DNA of 64,000 nucleotides from assembly GCF_004363555.1 (NCBI RefSeq), contig NZ_SNZJ01000004.1, positions 1-64,000 on the forward strand, given 5' to 3'. The notes below the pieces were generated by a model. It did no database searches. It saw nothing but the letters and a program-made list of their open reading frames with translations, and had not been told where the DNA came from. The position numbers and the translations under genes are program-made. The stretch is from Halomonas ventosae (GTDB lineage: Bacteria > Pseudomonadota > Gammaproteobacteria > Pseudomonadales > Halomonadaceae). The stretch's first letter is position 1; each line of letters opens with the position of its first letter. Of this stretch, positions 18,875 through 29,153 are shown one piece after another.

Positions 18875-19783
18875 ATGATGCGTGTCAGCAGCGTGGCCAT
18901 GTTCGAGCAGAACGTCGCCAACCTGAATCGCCAACAAAGCGAATTCCTCAAGGTGGGGGATCAGTTCGCCACCGGGCGTCGCGTCGTCCGGCCCTCGGAT
19001 GATCCTCAGGCGGCGTCGCGCGCCGTGGGTGTGTCGCAGTCCATGGCCGTGAACGAGCAGTTCAGCGATGCCCGGATCAGTGTCCGCAACAGCCTGGGGC
19101 AGACCGAGGGGGCGCTGGAAAGCATGACCAACGCTGTGGTCCGTGCTCGTACCCTGGCCGTTCAGGCGGCAAGCGACACCCTCAGTCCCGCGGATCGCGC
19201 CTCGCTGACGAGTGAGCTGAAGGGCATCCTGGAAACCATGCTGGGTCAGGCCAACGCAACAGACGGCAACGGCAGCTACCTGTTTGGTGGCTACCGTGAC
19301 GACTCGCCCCCCTTTACCCGCGATGCCACCGGCGCCATCGCCTACCAGGGAGATGAGCTCGTGAGGGAGCAGCGCGTCGACAGCTCGCGCCACATGCAGG
19401 TGGGCGAATCGGGCGAGGCGCTGTTCGGCCAGATGTTCGACACCATGCAAGGTTTCGTCACTGCCATGGAGGCTCCGCGGGATACCCCTGCTGAGCGCGA
19501 CGCTGCACGCGGCGCCATCGATGCCACGTTACGCGATCTCGACACCAGCCTGGATACGTTGCTGACCCGCAGGGCGTCGGTAGGCGCGCGCCTCAATGAG
19601 CTCGACTCTCTGGATACCATCGGCGGCAACCGTACCTTGAACTACGAGCGGACGCTGTCGGACCTGATCGACCTCGATTACGTCGAGGCTGCCGCCGAGT
19701 ACAGCCTCCGTCAGGTAGGGCTGCAGGCCGCCCAGCGCTCCTTTGTCGATGTTCAGAAGATGTCGCTCTTCAACTACATGTGA
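18875..19783 (+). CDS. flgL: Hook-filament junction protein FlgL (HAP3)
   Basis: 302 residues. Flagellin-like ends: MFEQNVANLNRQQSEFLKVGDQFATGRRVVRPSDDP at the start and YVEAAAEYSLRQVGLQAAQRSF at the end, with the FlgL feature GNGSYLFGGYRDD. Last gene of the flg run, 20 nt after flgK and just ahead of a terminator. Confidence 0.95.
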   Translation: MMRVSSVAMFEQNVANLNRQQSEFLKVGDQFATGRRVVRPSDDPQAASRAVGVSQSMAVNEQFSDARISVRNSLGQTEGALESMTNAVVRARTLAVQAASDTLSPADRASLTSELKGILETMLGQANATDGNGSYLFGGYRDDSPPFTRDATGAIAYQGDELVREQRVDSSRHMQVGESGEALFGQMFDTMQGFVTAMEAPRDTPAERDAARGAIDATLRDLDTSLDTLLTRRASVGARLNELDSLDTIGGNRTLNYERTLSDLIDLDYVEAAAEYSLRQVGLQAAQRSFVDVQKMSLFNYM

Positions 19784-19818
19784 CTTTCATCGTTCCGGTC
19801 CCTCCCTGTGACCGCTTT

Positions 19819-19845
19819 GGGCGCCCTGGTGGCGCCCTTTTTTTT
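19819..19845 (+). terminator. Rho-independent terminator after flgL
   Basis: Perfect 7-bp stem GGGCGCC/GGCGCCC with a 5-nt loop, followed by eight T. It separates the flg operon from the convergent fli operon whose last gene, fliR, ends 17 nt beyond. Confidence 0.93.
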
Positions 19846-19861
19846 GCTGGCATTGCCTGGC

Positions 19862-20647
19862 TCAACCGGCCAGCGCCATCAGCAGCTGCTCCAGCGTGGC
19901 GATGCCTTGACTGAAGACCCGCTGCAGGAAGGCGCCTAGATCGGTCATCAGCACGGTCAGCAGCAGCAGGCCCACCGTCAGAGAGGTGGGAAAGCCAATA
20001 TTGAAGACGGTCAGTTGAGGGGCGGAGCGGTTCAGCACCCCCAGAGAGAGGCTGATGATGAGCAGGGCACCCACAACCGGTAACGCGAGCAGCATGCCGG
20101 CCACGAAGATCGTCCCGCCATAGCGCACCAGAAGCTCGAAGCCATCGGGGTTCAGCCCATGAGCGCCGACCGGCAGCACCTGAAAGCTCTTGGCCAGGAC
20201 CTCAAGAACCATCAAATGGCCATTGAACGCCAGGAACATGAGCAGCGTCAGCATGTACAGGAAGCGTGACAGCACCATGGTATTGGTGCCCGTGTCCGGC
20301 GAGAAGAATGTCGCGAACGCCAGCCCCATCGAGAGTCCGATGAACTCCCCCGCGGCCTGCACCACCACCAGTGTCACTCGCATCACCAGCCCCATGGCTA
20401 CGCCGATCAGCAGCTGCTCGATCATGATCCCCAGGCCCGCCCAGGAGACGATGGGCACTTCTGGCATGGGAGGAAGGCCGGGCGCGATGACCACGGCAAG
20501 CAGGAGGGCAAACAGCACCTTCACCTGGTTCGGCACGCTGGAGTGCCCCCATAGCGGACCAGCCAGCAGCAGGCCGGTGACGCGTACCATTGGCCACAGC
20601 AAGGCCACCAGCCAGCCATGCAGCTGGGCGAAGCTTACCTCCACCAT
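19862..20647 (-). CDS. fliR: Flagellar export gate protein FliR
   Basis: 261 residues, about six membrane helices. Contains the FliR segments MVRVTGLLLAGPLWGHSSVPNQVKVLFALLLA and PFLRISLS-like ISLSLGVLNRSAPQLTVFNIGFP. Forms the inner-membrane export channel with FliP and FliQ. Last gene of the minus-strand fliLMNOPQR run. Confidence 0.95.
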   Translation of the reverse strand: MVEVSFAQLHGWLVALLWPMVRVTGLLLAGPLWGHSSVPNQVKVLFALLLAVVIAPGLPPMPEVPIVSWAGLGIMIEQLLIGVAMGLVMRVTLVVVQAAGEFIGLSMGLAFATFFSPDTGTNTMVLSRFLYMLTLLMFLAFNGHLMVLEVLAKSFQVLPVGAHGLNPDGFELLVRYGGTIFVAGMLLALPVVGALLIISLSLGVLNRSAPQLTVFNIGFPTSLTVGLLLLTVLMTDLGAFLQRVFSQGIATLEQLLMALAG

Positions 20648-20654
20648 GGCACGC

Positions 20655-20924
20655 TCACATGATCATCGCCGGAAATCCGGTGAAGATCTCTCGGGTGAAG
20701 TCCAGGATCCGCTTCAAGAGCCACGGCCCCGTCAGGACCAGCACGGCGAAGACGGCCAGGATCTTGGGAATGAAGGAGAGCGTCATCTCGTTGATCTGGG
20801 TGGCCGCCTGAAACAGGCTGACCAGCAACCCCGAGCCGAGGGCGACCAGCAGCAGAGGGCCCGCCAGCCACAGGGATACCTGCATCCCCTGATACGCCAA
20901 CCCCATCACCATTTCCGGCGTCAT
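20655..20924 (-). CDS. fliQ: Flagellar export gate protein FliQ
   Basis: 89 residues with two hydrophobic helices. Start taken at ATG 20924, since AGGAGG lies 5 nt before it; a GTG 6 nt upstream is in frame. SLFQAATQINEMTLSFIPKI is the family signature. Lies between fliP and fliR as in nearly all flagellar systems. Confidence 0.95.
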   Translation of the reverse strand: MTPEMVMGLAYQGMQVSLWLAGPLLLVALGSGLLVSLFQAATQINEMTLSFIPKILAVFAVLVLTGPWLLKRILDFTREIFTGFPAMIM

Positions 20925-20936
20925 GGCCACCTCCTG

Positions 20937-21683
20937 CTAGACGTAGAAACTCTCGGCCATCGAGCCGATGATCAGCTGCCAGCCATCTACCAGAACGAAC
21001 AGCATCAGCTTGAACGGCAGGGAAATCGTGGCCGGGGGCACCATCATCATGCCCAGCGCCATCAGCACGCTTGCCACCACCAGGTCGATGATCAGGAACG
21101 GGATGAAGAGCATGAAGCCAATCTGGAATGCCGTCTTGAGTTCACTGGTCACGAAGGCCGGCAACAACACACGGAAGGGCACGTCCTCGGGGCCCTGGAA
21201 GGGGCCCACGTCGGCAAGACCGGCAAACATGGCAAGATCCGGTTCACGCGTCTGTGCCAGCATGAACTCGCGAAACGGCTGGCTGGCGAGCGGCAGAAAC
21301 TCGCTGAAGTCGAGCTCGTCGGCACTAAGGGGTACCCAGGCCGTTTCGTAGACCTCCCCCAGGACCGGCGCCATGATGAAGAAGGTCAGGAACAGCGCCA
21401 GCCCCAGGAGTACCTGGTTGGGCGGGGTCGACTGAGTTCCGATGGCCGTTCTCAGCAGGCTCAGCACGATGATGATGCGGGTGAAGCTGGTCATCATCAG
21501 CACGGCCGCCGGCAGGAAGGCCAATGAGCTCAGGAAGAGCAGCGTCTGCAAGGAGAGCGACCACTGCTGGCCACCGTCCTCCAGCGGTCGCGAGACCAGC
21601 CCCGGAATCTCCTGGGCCAGTGCTGGAGACACCATCAGCACGGCAAGACAGAGCCCCAGGAGCAGTCGACTGGATGCCCTCAC
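20937..21683 (-). CDS. fliP: Flagellar export gate protein FliP
   Basis: 248 residues with a signal peptide (ends SPALA). Typical FliP segments follow: [39 protein letters not shown] and [30 protein letters not shown]. The GTG start overlaps the fliO stop (GTGA). Core of the export channel. Confidence 0.95.
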   Translation of the reverse strand: MRASSRLLLGLCLAVLMVSPALAQEIPGLVSRPLEDGGQQWSLSLQTLLFLSSLAFLPAAVLMMTSFTRIIIVLSLLRTAIGTQSTPPNQVLLGLALFLTFFIMAPVLGEVYETAWVPLSADELDFSEFLPLASQPFREFMLAQTREPDLAMFAGLADVGPFQGPEDVPFRVLLPAFVTSELKTAFQIGFMLFIPFLIIDLVVASVLMALGMMMVPPATISLPFKLMLFVLVDGWQLIIGSMAESFYV

Positions 21684-22093
21684 TGTCGCCCCCCGGGGGC
21701 CTGCCGGCCCAAGGCACTCGCCAGGCGCTGCGCAAATCCCGACGGCTCGGACGTTGAGACCGCCGAGCCATCGGCCAGCGGCGGCGAAGGGAGCGACTCG
21801 AGGTGGGACACCCGGCCGTTGCCGACGCCCAGCACCAACCAGCGGTCCTGCACCTCCACCACCACCACTCGCTCACGACTCCCCACCGGGGTCGCGGCCA
21901 CCACCTTGACCGCCCCCTGGGCATTGCGACCGGCGCCAAGCCGTAACAGCACCAGGCGGCAAAGAAAGATGATGCCCACGATCACCGCCAACGCCATGGC
22001 AACCTTGCCCAGCGCCGCCATGCCCATCAGCGCATCGCCGCCAGCGAGGGCGGCGTTGGATGCGGGCTCCTCCACAGACGTCATGGCCGTCAC
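21680..22093 (-). CDS. fliO: Flagellar biosynthesis protein FliO
   Basis: 137 residues with one transmembrane helix (about 28-48) and a C-terminal cytoplasmic domain ([28 protein letters not shown]) typical of FliO. It helps FliP assemble. The GTG start overlaps the fliN stop; an ATG 9 nt downstream is also possible. Confidence 0.9.
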   Translation of the reverse strand: MTAMTSVEEPASNAALAGGDALMGMAALGKVAMALAVIVGIIFLCRLVLLRLGAGRNAQGAVKVVAATPVGSRERVVVVEVQDRWLVLGVGNGRVSHLESLPSPPLADGSAVSTSEPSGFAQRLASALGRQAPGGRQ

Positions 22094-22548
22094 CGGTTCA
22101 ACTTCTGCACGCGTTCCGAGGGCGTGATGATCTCGGTGATACGAATGCCGTACCGGTCATCCACCACCACGACCTCGCCCTGAGCGATCAGGTAGTCGTT
22201 GATCAGGATATCCATCGGCTCGCCTGCCAGGCCGTCGAGCTCGATCACGGACCCCTGTGCCAGTTCCAGCAGCTGTTTGATGGTGACCCGGGTCCGACCC
22301 AGCTCCACCGTCAGCCTGACCGGAATGTCCATGATCATGTCCAGATCACGGACCGCTCCCTTGGCGGCATCACGCTGCAAGGGACGGAACACCTGCCCTC
22401 CCCCAATGCGCGCGCTGGCCGCGTCCTCCTCGGCTACCGCGTCTTCCCAGGGATCGGGCTCCGATGCCCCGGTGGCCTGATCGTCATCGGGCAACGGTTG
22501 GGACTCCTGCTCATCCGCTGACTGCTCAGCATCGCGTCGATCTGTCAT
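22090..22548 (-). CDS. fliN: Flagellar motor switch protein FliN
   Basis: 152 residues: an acidic, variable N-terminal half and the C-terminal SpoA domain (MDIPVRLTVELGRTRVTIKQLLELAQGSVIELDGLAGEPMDIL), the standard FliN signature. C-ring component. Its ATG overlaps the fliM stop. Confidence 0.95.
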   Translation of the reverse strand: MTDRRDAEQSADEQESQPLPDDDQATGASEPDPWEDAVAEEDAASARIGGGQVFRPLQRDAAKGAVRDLDMIMDIPVRLTVELGRTRVTIKQLLELAQGSVIELDGLAGEPMDILINDYLIAQGEVVVVDDRYGIRITEIITPSERVQKLNR

Positions 22549-23555
22549 CAAGATTCCTCGCTCTTGCCATCGGCATCATGATCCAGCAGCCGCAGGACCC
22601 TGAGCGCACGTTGTTCATCGAGACTGCCGTAGTCGCACTCCATCACCGGCACTTCATCCACACGCGCCATCACGGTGTCGGGCAACTCCAGCGGCAGTAC
22701 ATCGCCCACCTTGAGTGACAGCACCTCGTCCAGGCGCAGCGGCAGCGAGGCGAAATCCGCAGCCAGCTCGACCTCGGGGCGGTGCAGCTCTCTCGCGAGC
22801 CGTTGCGACCAGCTCTTGTCGCTTTCGCCCCGCGAGTCGGCCATGGGGTTGGTCAGGAGGTCATGCAGCGGTTCCAGCATCGAGTAGGGCATCACGATCT
22901 GGAAGTTGCTCGACAGACTCCCCACTTCCATATGGAAGGTATTGGCCACCACCACTTCGGTGGGCGAGGTGGTGATGCTGGCAAACTTGACCTGCACCTC
23001 CGAGCGCAGATAACCCACCTGGATGGGGTACACGGCTTGCCAGGCCTCCTGATAGGCCTCCATCGCCAGCTTCAGCAGCCGTTGGATGATTCGCTGCTCG
23101 GTCGTGGTGAACTCACGCCCATCGGTTCGCGACAGGAAACGACCGTCCCCGCCGAACATGTTCTCGACCACCATGTACACCAGCTCGGGGGGAAACATCA
23201 CGAGCCCGGTACCGCGCAGCGGCTGCATGGAGATCAGGTTGATATTGGTGGGCACCTGGACCTGGCTGGAAAACTCGCCGTAGCTCAGGTAGCGCGCCGA
23301 ATCCACCACCCCGATATCGGCAGTCCGCCGAATCAGGTTGAACAAGCTCATCCGGAAGTTGCGCGCAAATCGCTCATTGATGATGTCCAGCGCGTGGAGG
23401 CGCTCGCGGATGACACGGTGCTGCGTTGCCGGGTCATAGGGACGTATGCGACTCCGCGGCCGAGGCGGCGGTGCCGGCGAGCTGACGCGCTGCTCCACCA
23501 CATCGCGCAGCAGAGCATCGATTTCTTCCTGCGACAGCAGATCGTCTTCGGCCAT
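22548..23555 (-). CDS. fliM: Flagellar motor switch protein FliM
   Basis: 335 residues from ATG at 23555, giving MAEDDLLSQEEIDALL, the conserved CheY-P-binding start; the longer frame would begin with TTG. The GGXG-type CheC-like core (GTGLVMFPPELVYMVVENMFGG) and the C-terminal SpoA domain (DVLPLELPDTVMARVDEVPV) are visible. It links the C ring to chemotactic input, although no che genes lie in this window. Confidence 0.95.
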   Translation of the reverse strand: MAEDDLLSQEEIDALLRDVVEQRVSSPAPPPRPRSRIRPYDPATQHRVIRERLHALDIINERFARNFRMSLFNLIRRTADIGVVDSARYLSYGEFSSQVQVPTNINLISMQPLRGTGLVMFPPELVYMVVENMFGGDGRFLSRTDGREFTTTEQRIIQRLLKLAMEAYQEAWQAVYPIQVGYLRSEVQVKFASITTSPTEVVVANTFHMEVGSLSSNFQIVMPYSMLEPLHDLLTNPMADSRGESDKSWSQRLARELHRPEVELAADFASLPLRLDEVLSLKVGDVLPLELPDTVMARVDEVPVMECDYGSLDEQRALRVLRLLDHDADGKSEES

Positions 23556-23577
23556 GATTACCCTACTGGCTGCACCA

Positions 23578-24063
23578 TCACTGGATGACAAACTCGGTGA
23601 ACAGGACTTCTTTCACCTGGGTGGCGGCCAGGCGCTCATTGAAAGGCTCGTCGAACAGTGCCAGGACCTTCTCCGCCAGCGCCTGGCGCCCGCCGCTGGC
23701 CAGCAGCGCCTCGTCCTCTTGCTCACCCAGCAGCATCAGCAGGCGACTCCTCAGCAGCGGCCGGTAGTCCTCGATCTGCTGCCTGCTCTGTTCGCCTGCG
23801 ACCCCCAGGGTGATCACGACATAAAGGAGCCGATCGTCGTACTGCGAGCTCTGGAGGTTCACGGTGAAGGGCTCCAGGGCCACATAGTGCGGCGGTGCCG
23901 GTACCTGCTCGGTTGCCGGCCCTTCCTCAGGCTCCGAAGCCTGGGTCTTGCCCGACTGGCTCCACAGCACATAGAGGTTGGCGCCCCCGGCGCCCAGCGC
24001 CAGCACCAGCAGCAGGACCACCAGCATCAGCCCCTTGCGGGAGCTTCCCTTGTTCTTTGCCAT
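23578..24063 (-). CDS. fliL: Flagellar basal-body-associated protein FliL
   Basis: 161 residues from ATG at 24063 (a TTG 21 nt upstream is less likely). Short basic cytoplasmic tail, one membrane helix (about 15-37), then the periplasmic FliL domain (YVALEPFTVNLQ ... LLYVVITLGV, ending LFTEFVIQ). It surrounds and supports the stators. First gene of the fliLMNOPQR block; a 201-nt gap separates it from fliK upstream and could hold a second promoter. Confidence 0.93.
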   Translation of the reverse strand: MAKNKGSSRKGLMLVVLLLVLALGAGGANLYVLWSQSGKTQASEPEEGPATEQVPAPPHYVALEPFTVNLQSSQYDDRLLYVVITLGVAGEQSRQQIEDYRPLLRSRLLMLLGEQEDEALLASGGRQALAEKVLALFDEPFNERLAATQVKEVLFTEFVIQ

Positions 24064-24264
24064 TCGCTCGTCGACTCGACTCAACAGTGAAGATCAGATG
24101 GCTGCCAGTATGTGGTGTGGCGCCCTGGCAGCAAGGCGTGAACAGCGCCGTGTATTGAGGCTTTCTTGCTCCTTTGTCCCGGACCGGGCCCTTCGGCACT
24201 GGTCAGGGGCCTGACACAGGATGCGCCCGTCCCGACCCAGCAGATTGGCACTTCCTCCTGCTGG

Positions 24265-25560
24265 CTATGCGTAGAGGTCAACCTTGCCGTCAAGGCGAAC
24301 CACTGTGGTGGGCTGGGCTAGCGGCTCCATACCGGACTCAGCGGAGCCGCCTGCCGACCCCGCACTGGCGATACCTGCCCGGCCAGGATGGTGCTCCTGC
24401 TGCCCGGCAAACGCCTGGCCCTGCTCACCGACGCTTGCCTCCCCGAGCTGGATGCCCTGCTCGGCCAGGGCCTCTCGCAGCTGGGGCAGCGCCATCTCAA
24501 GCGCCTGGCGCACCTGGGCATTGGCCGCCAGGAAATGTGCCTGAGCCCCCTGCTCCGCCACTTTCAAGCTGACGGTGAGAGGGCCGAGCTCGGCCGGATG
24601 CAGAGAGAGCTCCATGCTCTGCTGGCCATGCCGCGTCATCTGTACCACCTGCTGTCCCAGCTGCTGCTCCCATTCGGGGCTAGCCACCGTGGCGGACAAC
24701 CACCCGCCGGCAGGCTGGGGAGCTCCCGCGGCGGGAGACGATGAATGGAGTGCGCTGGACTGGGCACCCATAAGGGGTGAAGCCGATGTCGTCGCCCCTT
24801 CCGTCCCGACCCCAGCCGATGACTGTGCCGATACGATCGCTTCGAATGAACGCAGCGGCGATGCCTCAGGCGATACGCCGCTGGCGAGCGACGCCACCGA
24901 TGATGGTACGGCATCGACACGCTCCCCCCTCGGGACCGACATCCCTTCCGCCATTTGGCGATGCTCGAGCAGCTGGTTCAGCAGCGGAGCGGCATCGGAG
25001 CCGGGCGCTTGCAAGCTATTGGGAAGACCACCAGCAGCCGAGGTCTTCTGAGTGTCATGCAGCGCCTTGGTCGCTGAGGCACCACCGAGCTCACCAGCCA
25101 GTCCTGAGGCCACAGCTACCTGGAACCCCGCCTGAGCAGCCTCGGTGCCCGCGTTCTGCTCGGCCAGATTCTTCATCGACGCCAGGTGGCGGATATCCTC
25201 GGTGACACCGGTCGGCCCCCCCTGTTCGGGAGCCGGGAGCGGCATCAGCGACTCGGGAGCCCAATCGGTTTCCAGGGCCGGCTCATCCAGCGAATCAGCC
25301 ACTGAACCGGGGTCGAGCATCGGATGTCCCGTCGGGGTCGCCGACATGTCGACGGCGGAAGTGGTCGGCAAGGCGGCGAGCCGCCCCGCGAGTCTCTGCA
25401 ACGGCGGCTCGGCTGCCTGTTCACCGGCCGCCCCGCCCAGGGGACGCAGCTGCTGGAACACCTCGGCGAAGCTACCCGAGGCCTCGCCTCGGGCGGGCTG
25501 GCCCGCCACCTTTCCCGGGTTAGCAGAGAGCATCTGTGCCAGGGGAGTAAGCTTGATCAC
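24265..25560 (-). CDS. fliK: Flagellar hook-length control protein FliK
   Basis: About 431 residues from GTG at 25560 (GAGGG 8 nt upstream); the longer open frame would overlap fliJ heavily. The low-complexity Ala/Ser/Pro-rich N-terminal ruler region is followed by the C-terminal Flg_hook domain (about 310-400): MELSLHPAELGPLTVSLKVAEQGAQAHFLAANAQVRQALE. It measures hook length and switches FlhB specificity. It is adjacent to fliJ, as in enterobacteria. A second FliK-like gene lies at 51859. Confidence 0.92.
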   Translation of the reverse strand: MIKLTPLAQMLSANPGKVAGQPARGEASGSFAEVFQQLRPLGGAAGEQAAEPPLQRLAGRLAALPTTSAVDMSATPTGHPMLDPGSVADSLDEPALETDWAPESLMPLPAPEQGGPTGVTEDIRHLASMKNLAEQNAGTEAAQAGFQVAVASGLAGELGGASATKALHDTQKTSAAGGLPNSLQAPGSDAAPLLNQLLEHRQMAEGMSVPRGERVDAVPSSVASLASGVSPEASPLRSFEAIVSAQSSAGVGTEGATTSASPLMGAQSSALHSSSPAAGAPQPAGGWLSATVASPEWEQQLGQQVVQMTRHGQQSMELSLHPAELGPLTVSLKVAEQGAQAHFLAANAQVRQALEMALPQLREALAEQGIQLGEASVGEQGQAFAGQQEHHPGRAGIASAGSAGGSAESGMEPLAQPTTVVRLDGKVDLYA

Positions 25561-25564
25561 GGCA

Positions 25565-26029
25565 TTAACCCTCGGAGTGTGCCCCGCGGGCACGCAGCAC
25601 GGTTTGCATCGCGATCTCGTCGTGCTGACGACGCTCGCGACGCTCCTGTTGGATGGAGAGTTCATTGGCGCGACGTTGCGCCAGGGTGTCGTAGCTGGAC
25701 AGCTGCCGCTGCTGCTGTTGCCACTGCTCACGACTTGCCTGCACCCGGCCACGCTGTTCGTCCAGCACCCGCTGGGCGCGGCACCAGGCATCGTCCAGCG
25801 AGATCATGAACTGCTGATAGTTGTAGAGGCGCGTGGTGGTCATGCCATCGCGCATCGCCTCCTGGAGGCGCCGCGCGTATTCATCTCGGTACTGCGCCAA
25901 GGCCTCGACCTGCGCCGCCACCTGCTGTTCGCTGCGCTGGTCGCGCCCCAGCTCGATGGCCGCCTTGTCACGCGCCTCACGGGCGAGCTCGGTCAAGGTA
26001 TCCAGCGGCGTCTTGGCGGTATGACTCAT
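25565..26029 (-). CDS. fliJ: Flagellar export chaperone FliJ
   Basis: 154 residues, almost entirely coiled coil ([50 protein letters not shown]). FliJ is the central stalk of the FliI ATPase ring. ATGA overlap with fliI. Confidence 0.92.
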   Translation of the reverse strand: MSHTAKTPLDTLTELAREARDKAAIELGRDQRSEQQVAAQVEALAQYRDEYARRLQEAMRDGMTTTRLYNYQQFMISLDDAWCRAQRVLDEQRGRVQASREQWQQQQRQLSSYDTLAQRRANELSIQQERRERRQHDEIAMQTVLRARGAHSEG

Positions 26030-27396
26030 GCATTCCCCCCGAACAGCTCTGCCAACTGACGACGGGCCCCATCAAGGTCCGACACATCGTTCATGCCCTG
26101 CTGAAGGAAGGCCTCGAGGCGCGGATATGCCTGAACGGCCTGATCGAGCAGGGCATCATGTCCCGGGCTGTACGCCCCCACGCTGATCAGGTCCCGATTA
26201 CGCTGATAGCGCGCGAACAGCTGCTTGAAACGCTGCGCCATCTGCTGCTGACGGTCATCCACCACCGCGTTCATGGCTCGGCTGATCGACGCCTCGATAT
26301 CGATGGCGGGATAGTGGCCAGACTCGGCCAGCGAGCGGGACAGCACCACATGCCCATCGAGGATCGCGCGCGCCGAGTCGGCGATAGGGTCCTGCTGGTC
26401 GTCGCCCTCGGTCAGCACGGTGTAGAACGCCGTGATCGAGCCGCTGCCGTACTCCCCGTTGCCGGCCCGCTCCACCAGGGCCGGCAGCTTGGCGAAGACC
26501 GAAGGCGGATACCCCTTGGTGGCCGGCGGCTCGCCGATGGCCAGGGCGATCTCGCGCTGGGCCATGGCGTAACGGGTCAGGGAATCCATGATCAGCAGCA
26601 CGTTGCGGCCAGCGTCACGGAAGTGCTCGGCCAGCCGTGTGGCATAGGCGGCACCCTGCAGGCGCTGCAGCGGCGAGGTATCCGCGGGGGCCGCCACCAC
26701 CACGGCACGTCGGCGCCCCTCCTCACCCAGGATATTGTCGATGAAGTCCTGGACCTCTCGCCCACGCTCGCCGATCAACCCCACCACGATGACATCCGCG
26801 CGGGTGAAGCGTGCCATCATGCCCAGCAATACCGATTTACCCACGCCGGAACCGGCGAATAGCCCCATGCGCTGCCCGCGACCGACGCTCAGCAGCGCAT
26901 TGATGGCCCGGATCCCCACATCGATCGGCGCGGCGATCGGCGCCCGCCGCAGCGGATTGACCGGCGGAGAAGCGAGCGGCGCGTGCTGGCCCTCGTCGAG
27001 CTCACCAAGCCCATCCAGGGGGCGGCCGTTGCCGTCCACCACGCGCCCAAGCAGCGCCTCGCCCACCGGAAAGCGACGGGCGCTGGCCCGCCCCTCGCCG
27101 AGTGGGAAGACCCGCGCTCCGGGCACCAGGCCATGCAGCTGCCCCAGCGGCATCAGGTAGACACGCTCGCCGGAGAACCCCACCACCTCGGCCTCGGCGG
27201 TCTCCGTCTGCCCCGGCTCGTTGAGCTCGATACGACAGGCGCTGCCCAGCGGCAACCGCAGCCCCACGGCTTCCAGTACCATGCCGGTCGCCCGCACGAT
27301 GCGCCCGGAACCCCGGAAGCTGGACAGCCGTTCGACCCGCTCGCCGACACGGTCGAGGGCGAGCTGCCACTGCTCGATGTGCTCAGCCGCGCTCAT
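26026..27396 (-). CDS. fliI: Flagellum-specific ATPase FliI
   Basis: 456 residues. Walker A GSGVGKS at 182-188, the F1-beta-like segment [39 protein letters not shown], and [24 protein letters not shown]. Drives unfolding and delivery of export substrates with FliH and FliJ. Overlaps fliH by 14 nt. Confidence 0.97.
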   Translation of the reverse strand: MSAAEHIEQWQLALDRVGERVERLSSFRGSGRIVRATGMVLEAVGLRLPLGSACRIELNEPGQTETAEAEVVGFSGERVYLMPLGQLHGLVPGARVFPLGEGRASARRFPVGEALLGRVVDGNGRPLDGLGELDEGQHAPLASPPVNPLRRAPIAAPIDVGIRAINALLSVGRGQRMGLFAGSGVGKSVLLGMMARFTRADVIVVGLIGERGREVQDFIDNILGEEGRRRAVVVAAPADTSPLQRLQGAAYATRLAEHFRDAGRNVLLIMDSLTRYAMAQREIALAIGEPPATKGYPPSVFAKLPALVERAGNGEYGSGSITAFYTVLTEGDDQQDPIADSARAILDGHVVLSRSLAESGHYPAIDIEASISRAMNAVVDDRQQQMAQRFKQLFARYQRNRDLISVGAYSPGHDALLDQAVQAYPRLEAFLQQGMNDVSDLDGARRQLAELFGGNA

Positions 27397-28141
27397 CGCC
27401 CGCTCCGTTACTGGTGTTTACTGCGCTGGAACGCCCGCGGACCTGCGCACGGATCGACTCCCAGCGGGTCTCCAGGGTGGCGTCGAGCTCGCCGCTCCGA
27501 CTGGTCACCCGGCAGCCACCCCGCGAGATCGCATCATCGGGCTGCAGCGTCCAGCCGGCGGCCTCAAGCTCGGCGCCCAGCACCTCCTCTACCAGCCCCA
27601 GGTCTTCGGGGTGCAGCCACAGGCGCGGATGACCCAGCGGCTCGGGCTCGGCATGCAGCAGGGCTCTGACGCTCTCCAGCACCTGCTCCGGTGATGCCTG
27701 AAGCGCCTCGCCGGCGAGCTTGCGCCCCACGGTGAGTGCCAGGGTCACCAGACGGTTGGCGACCTCCTCGTCAAGCCGCGCCAGGGCCTGCCGGAAGCTA
27801 TCTGCCAGGTCGGCCACCGGCGAGAGGGCCTCCCTGAGCTCTCTCTCAAGTTCCTTGTGGGCTGTTTCGCGAGCTTCCGCCAGCCCCTGGGCCATGCCCT
27901 CTCGGTGCCCTTCTTCCTGCCCTTGGGCAAAACCGGCCTCGTAGCCGGCCCGGCGTGCCTGCTCCTGCTCCTCCGCCAGGGCCCGCTCCCGCGCCTGGCG
28001 CAGATGCTCATCGGCTTGCGCCTGGCGCGCCGCATCGCGAGCCTGGATCTCGGCTTCCGCCTGGGCACGGCGGCGCTCGGGCAGGCTGAGCGCCTCCATC
28101 TCCCAGCGTCGCCAGGCGCTGCCATGGGCCCGCTCAGACAT
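27383..28141 (-). CDS. fliH: Flagellar ATPase stator FliH
   Basis: 252 residues. A long charged helical region rich in Ala, Glu and Gln with GxxxG-like repeats ([26 protein letters not shown]) precedes the conserved C-terminal domain that binds FliI. Lies between fliG and fliI with overlaps on both sides. Confidence 0.93.
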   Translation of the reverse strand: MSERAHGSAWRRWEMEALSLPERRRAQAEAEIQARDAARQAQADEHLRQARERALAEEQEQARRAGYEAGFAQGQEEGHREGMAQGLAEARETAHKELERELREALSPVADLADSFRQALARLDEEVANRLVTLALTVGRKLAGEALQASPEQVLESVRALLHAEPEPLGHPRLWLHPEDLGLVEEVLGAELEAAGWTLQPDDAISRGGCRVTSRSGELDATLETRWESIRAQVRGRSSAVNTSNGAGDERG

Positions 28142-29153
28142 AGGTCTCCTCGCTGGTGTTCATCATGATCTCGCCGCCATCCAGCATCCGCCGGGCGATC
28201 TGCACGATCGCCTTCTGCTCCGCCTCGACCTGGGAGAGGCGCATCGGCCCCCGCGCATCGATGTCCTCACGCAGCAGCGCGGCAGCTCGCTGCGACATGT
28301 TGCGGGTGAACTTGTCCAGCACCGTCTCGGGAGCACCCTTGAGGGCCACCACCAGGGAGTTGTTGTCCACCTCCCGCATCAGCAGTTGGATACCCTGGTC
28401 GTCGATGTCGAGCAGGTTCTCGAACAGGAACATCTCGTCGACGATGTCCTGGGCCAGGTCGTCGCTGTGGGCCCGCACCGACTCGATCACCATCTCCTCG
28501 AGCGAGGCATTCATCAGGTTGAGGATCTCGGCGGTGGTCTTCACGCCGCCCATCTTGCTGCGCTTGAGGTGCTGGCCGGCCAGCATGCGATTGAGCACCT
28601 CGGTCAACTCCTGCAACGCCGCCGGTTGCACGCCGCTGAAGGTCGCGATCCTCAGCACCACGTCATCGCGCAGCTCATCGCTGAACTGCTCCAGCACGCG
28701 TGCCGCCTGGGGACGCTCCAGGTGAACCAGGATGGTGGCGATGATCTGGGGATGCTCATCGCGGATCAGCTCGGCCACGGCGGAGGCATCCATCAGGTTC
28801 AGGGCATCCAGCCCCGAGCTGGGCCCATGGGAATCCATGATGTCCTCGAGCAGGCTCGAGGCCCGCTCATCGCCCAGCGCCTTGCCGAGCACGTTGCGCA
28901 GGTGCTCGGTATCCGCATTGAGGTTGACCGCCCCCAGCGCCTCGGACTCCTTGAAGAAGGTATCCAGCATGGCCTTCATCTCCATGGCATCGATGTGATC
29001 CATCTGGGTCATCATCTGGCTGATGCGCTGGATCTCTCCCGGTGAGAGGTGCTTGAAGACCTCGGCCGCCCCATCGTCGGGCAGCGACAGCATGAGCATC
29101 GCCGCCCGGCGCGCACCGTCACCTTTGCGGTTGATCGTGATCTGGCTCTTCAT
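28134..29153 (-). CDS. fliG: Flagellar motor switch protein FliG
   Basis: About 339 residues from ATG at 29153 (AAGGA 5 nt upstream); an ATG 6 nt earlier is also in frame. All three FliG domains are visible: EHPQIIATILVHLERPQAARVL in the middle domain, and MFLFENLLDIDDQGIQLLMREVD plus ALKGAPETVLDKFTRNMSQRAAALLREDI in the torque-generating C-terminal domain. The C-terminal charged residues face the stators encoded at 31944 and/or 54503. Overlaps the fliF 3' end. Confidence 0.96.
   Translation of the reverse strand: MKSQITINRKGDGARRAAMLMLSLPDDGAAEVFKHLSPGEIQRISQMMTQMDHIDAMEMKAMLDTFFKESEALGAVNLNADTEHLRNVLGKALGDERASSLLEDIMDSHGPSSGLDALNLMDASAVAELIRDEHPQIIATILVHLERPQAARVLEQFSDELRDDVVLRIATFSGVQPAALQELTEVLNRMLAGQHLKRSKMGGVKTTAEILNLMNASLEEMVIESVRAHSDDLAQDIVDEMFLFENLLDIDDQGIQLLMREVDNNSLVVALKGAPETVLDKFTRNMSQRAAALLREDIDARGPMRLSQVEAEQKAIVQIARRMLDGGEIMMNTSEETYV

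Noticed and set aside
20190..21527. Long plus-strand open frame (445 codons) over fliR-fliQ-fliP
   Set aside because: Antisense to three well-conserved genes; His/Gln/Arg-rich translation is the typical shadow of GC-rich codons.
23556..23591. Longer FliM beginning with TTG
   Set aside because: The conserved FliM start DDLLSQEEIDALL follows directly on the internal ATG at 23555.
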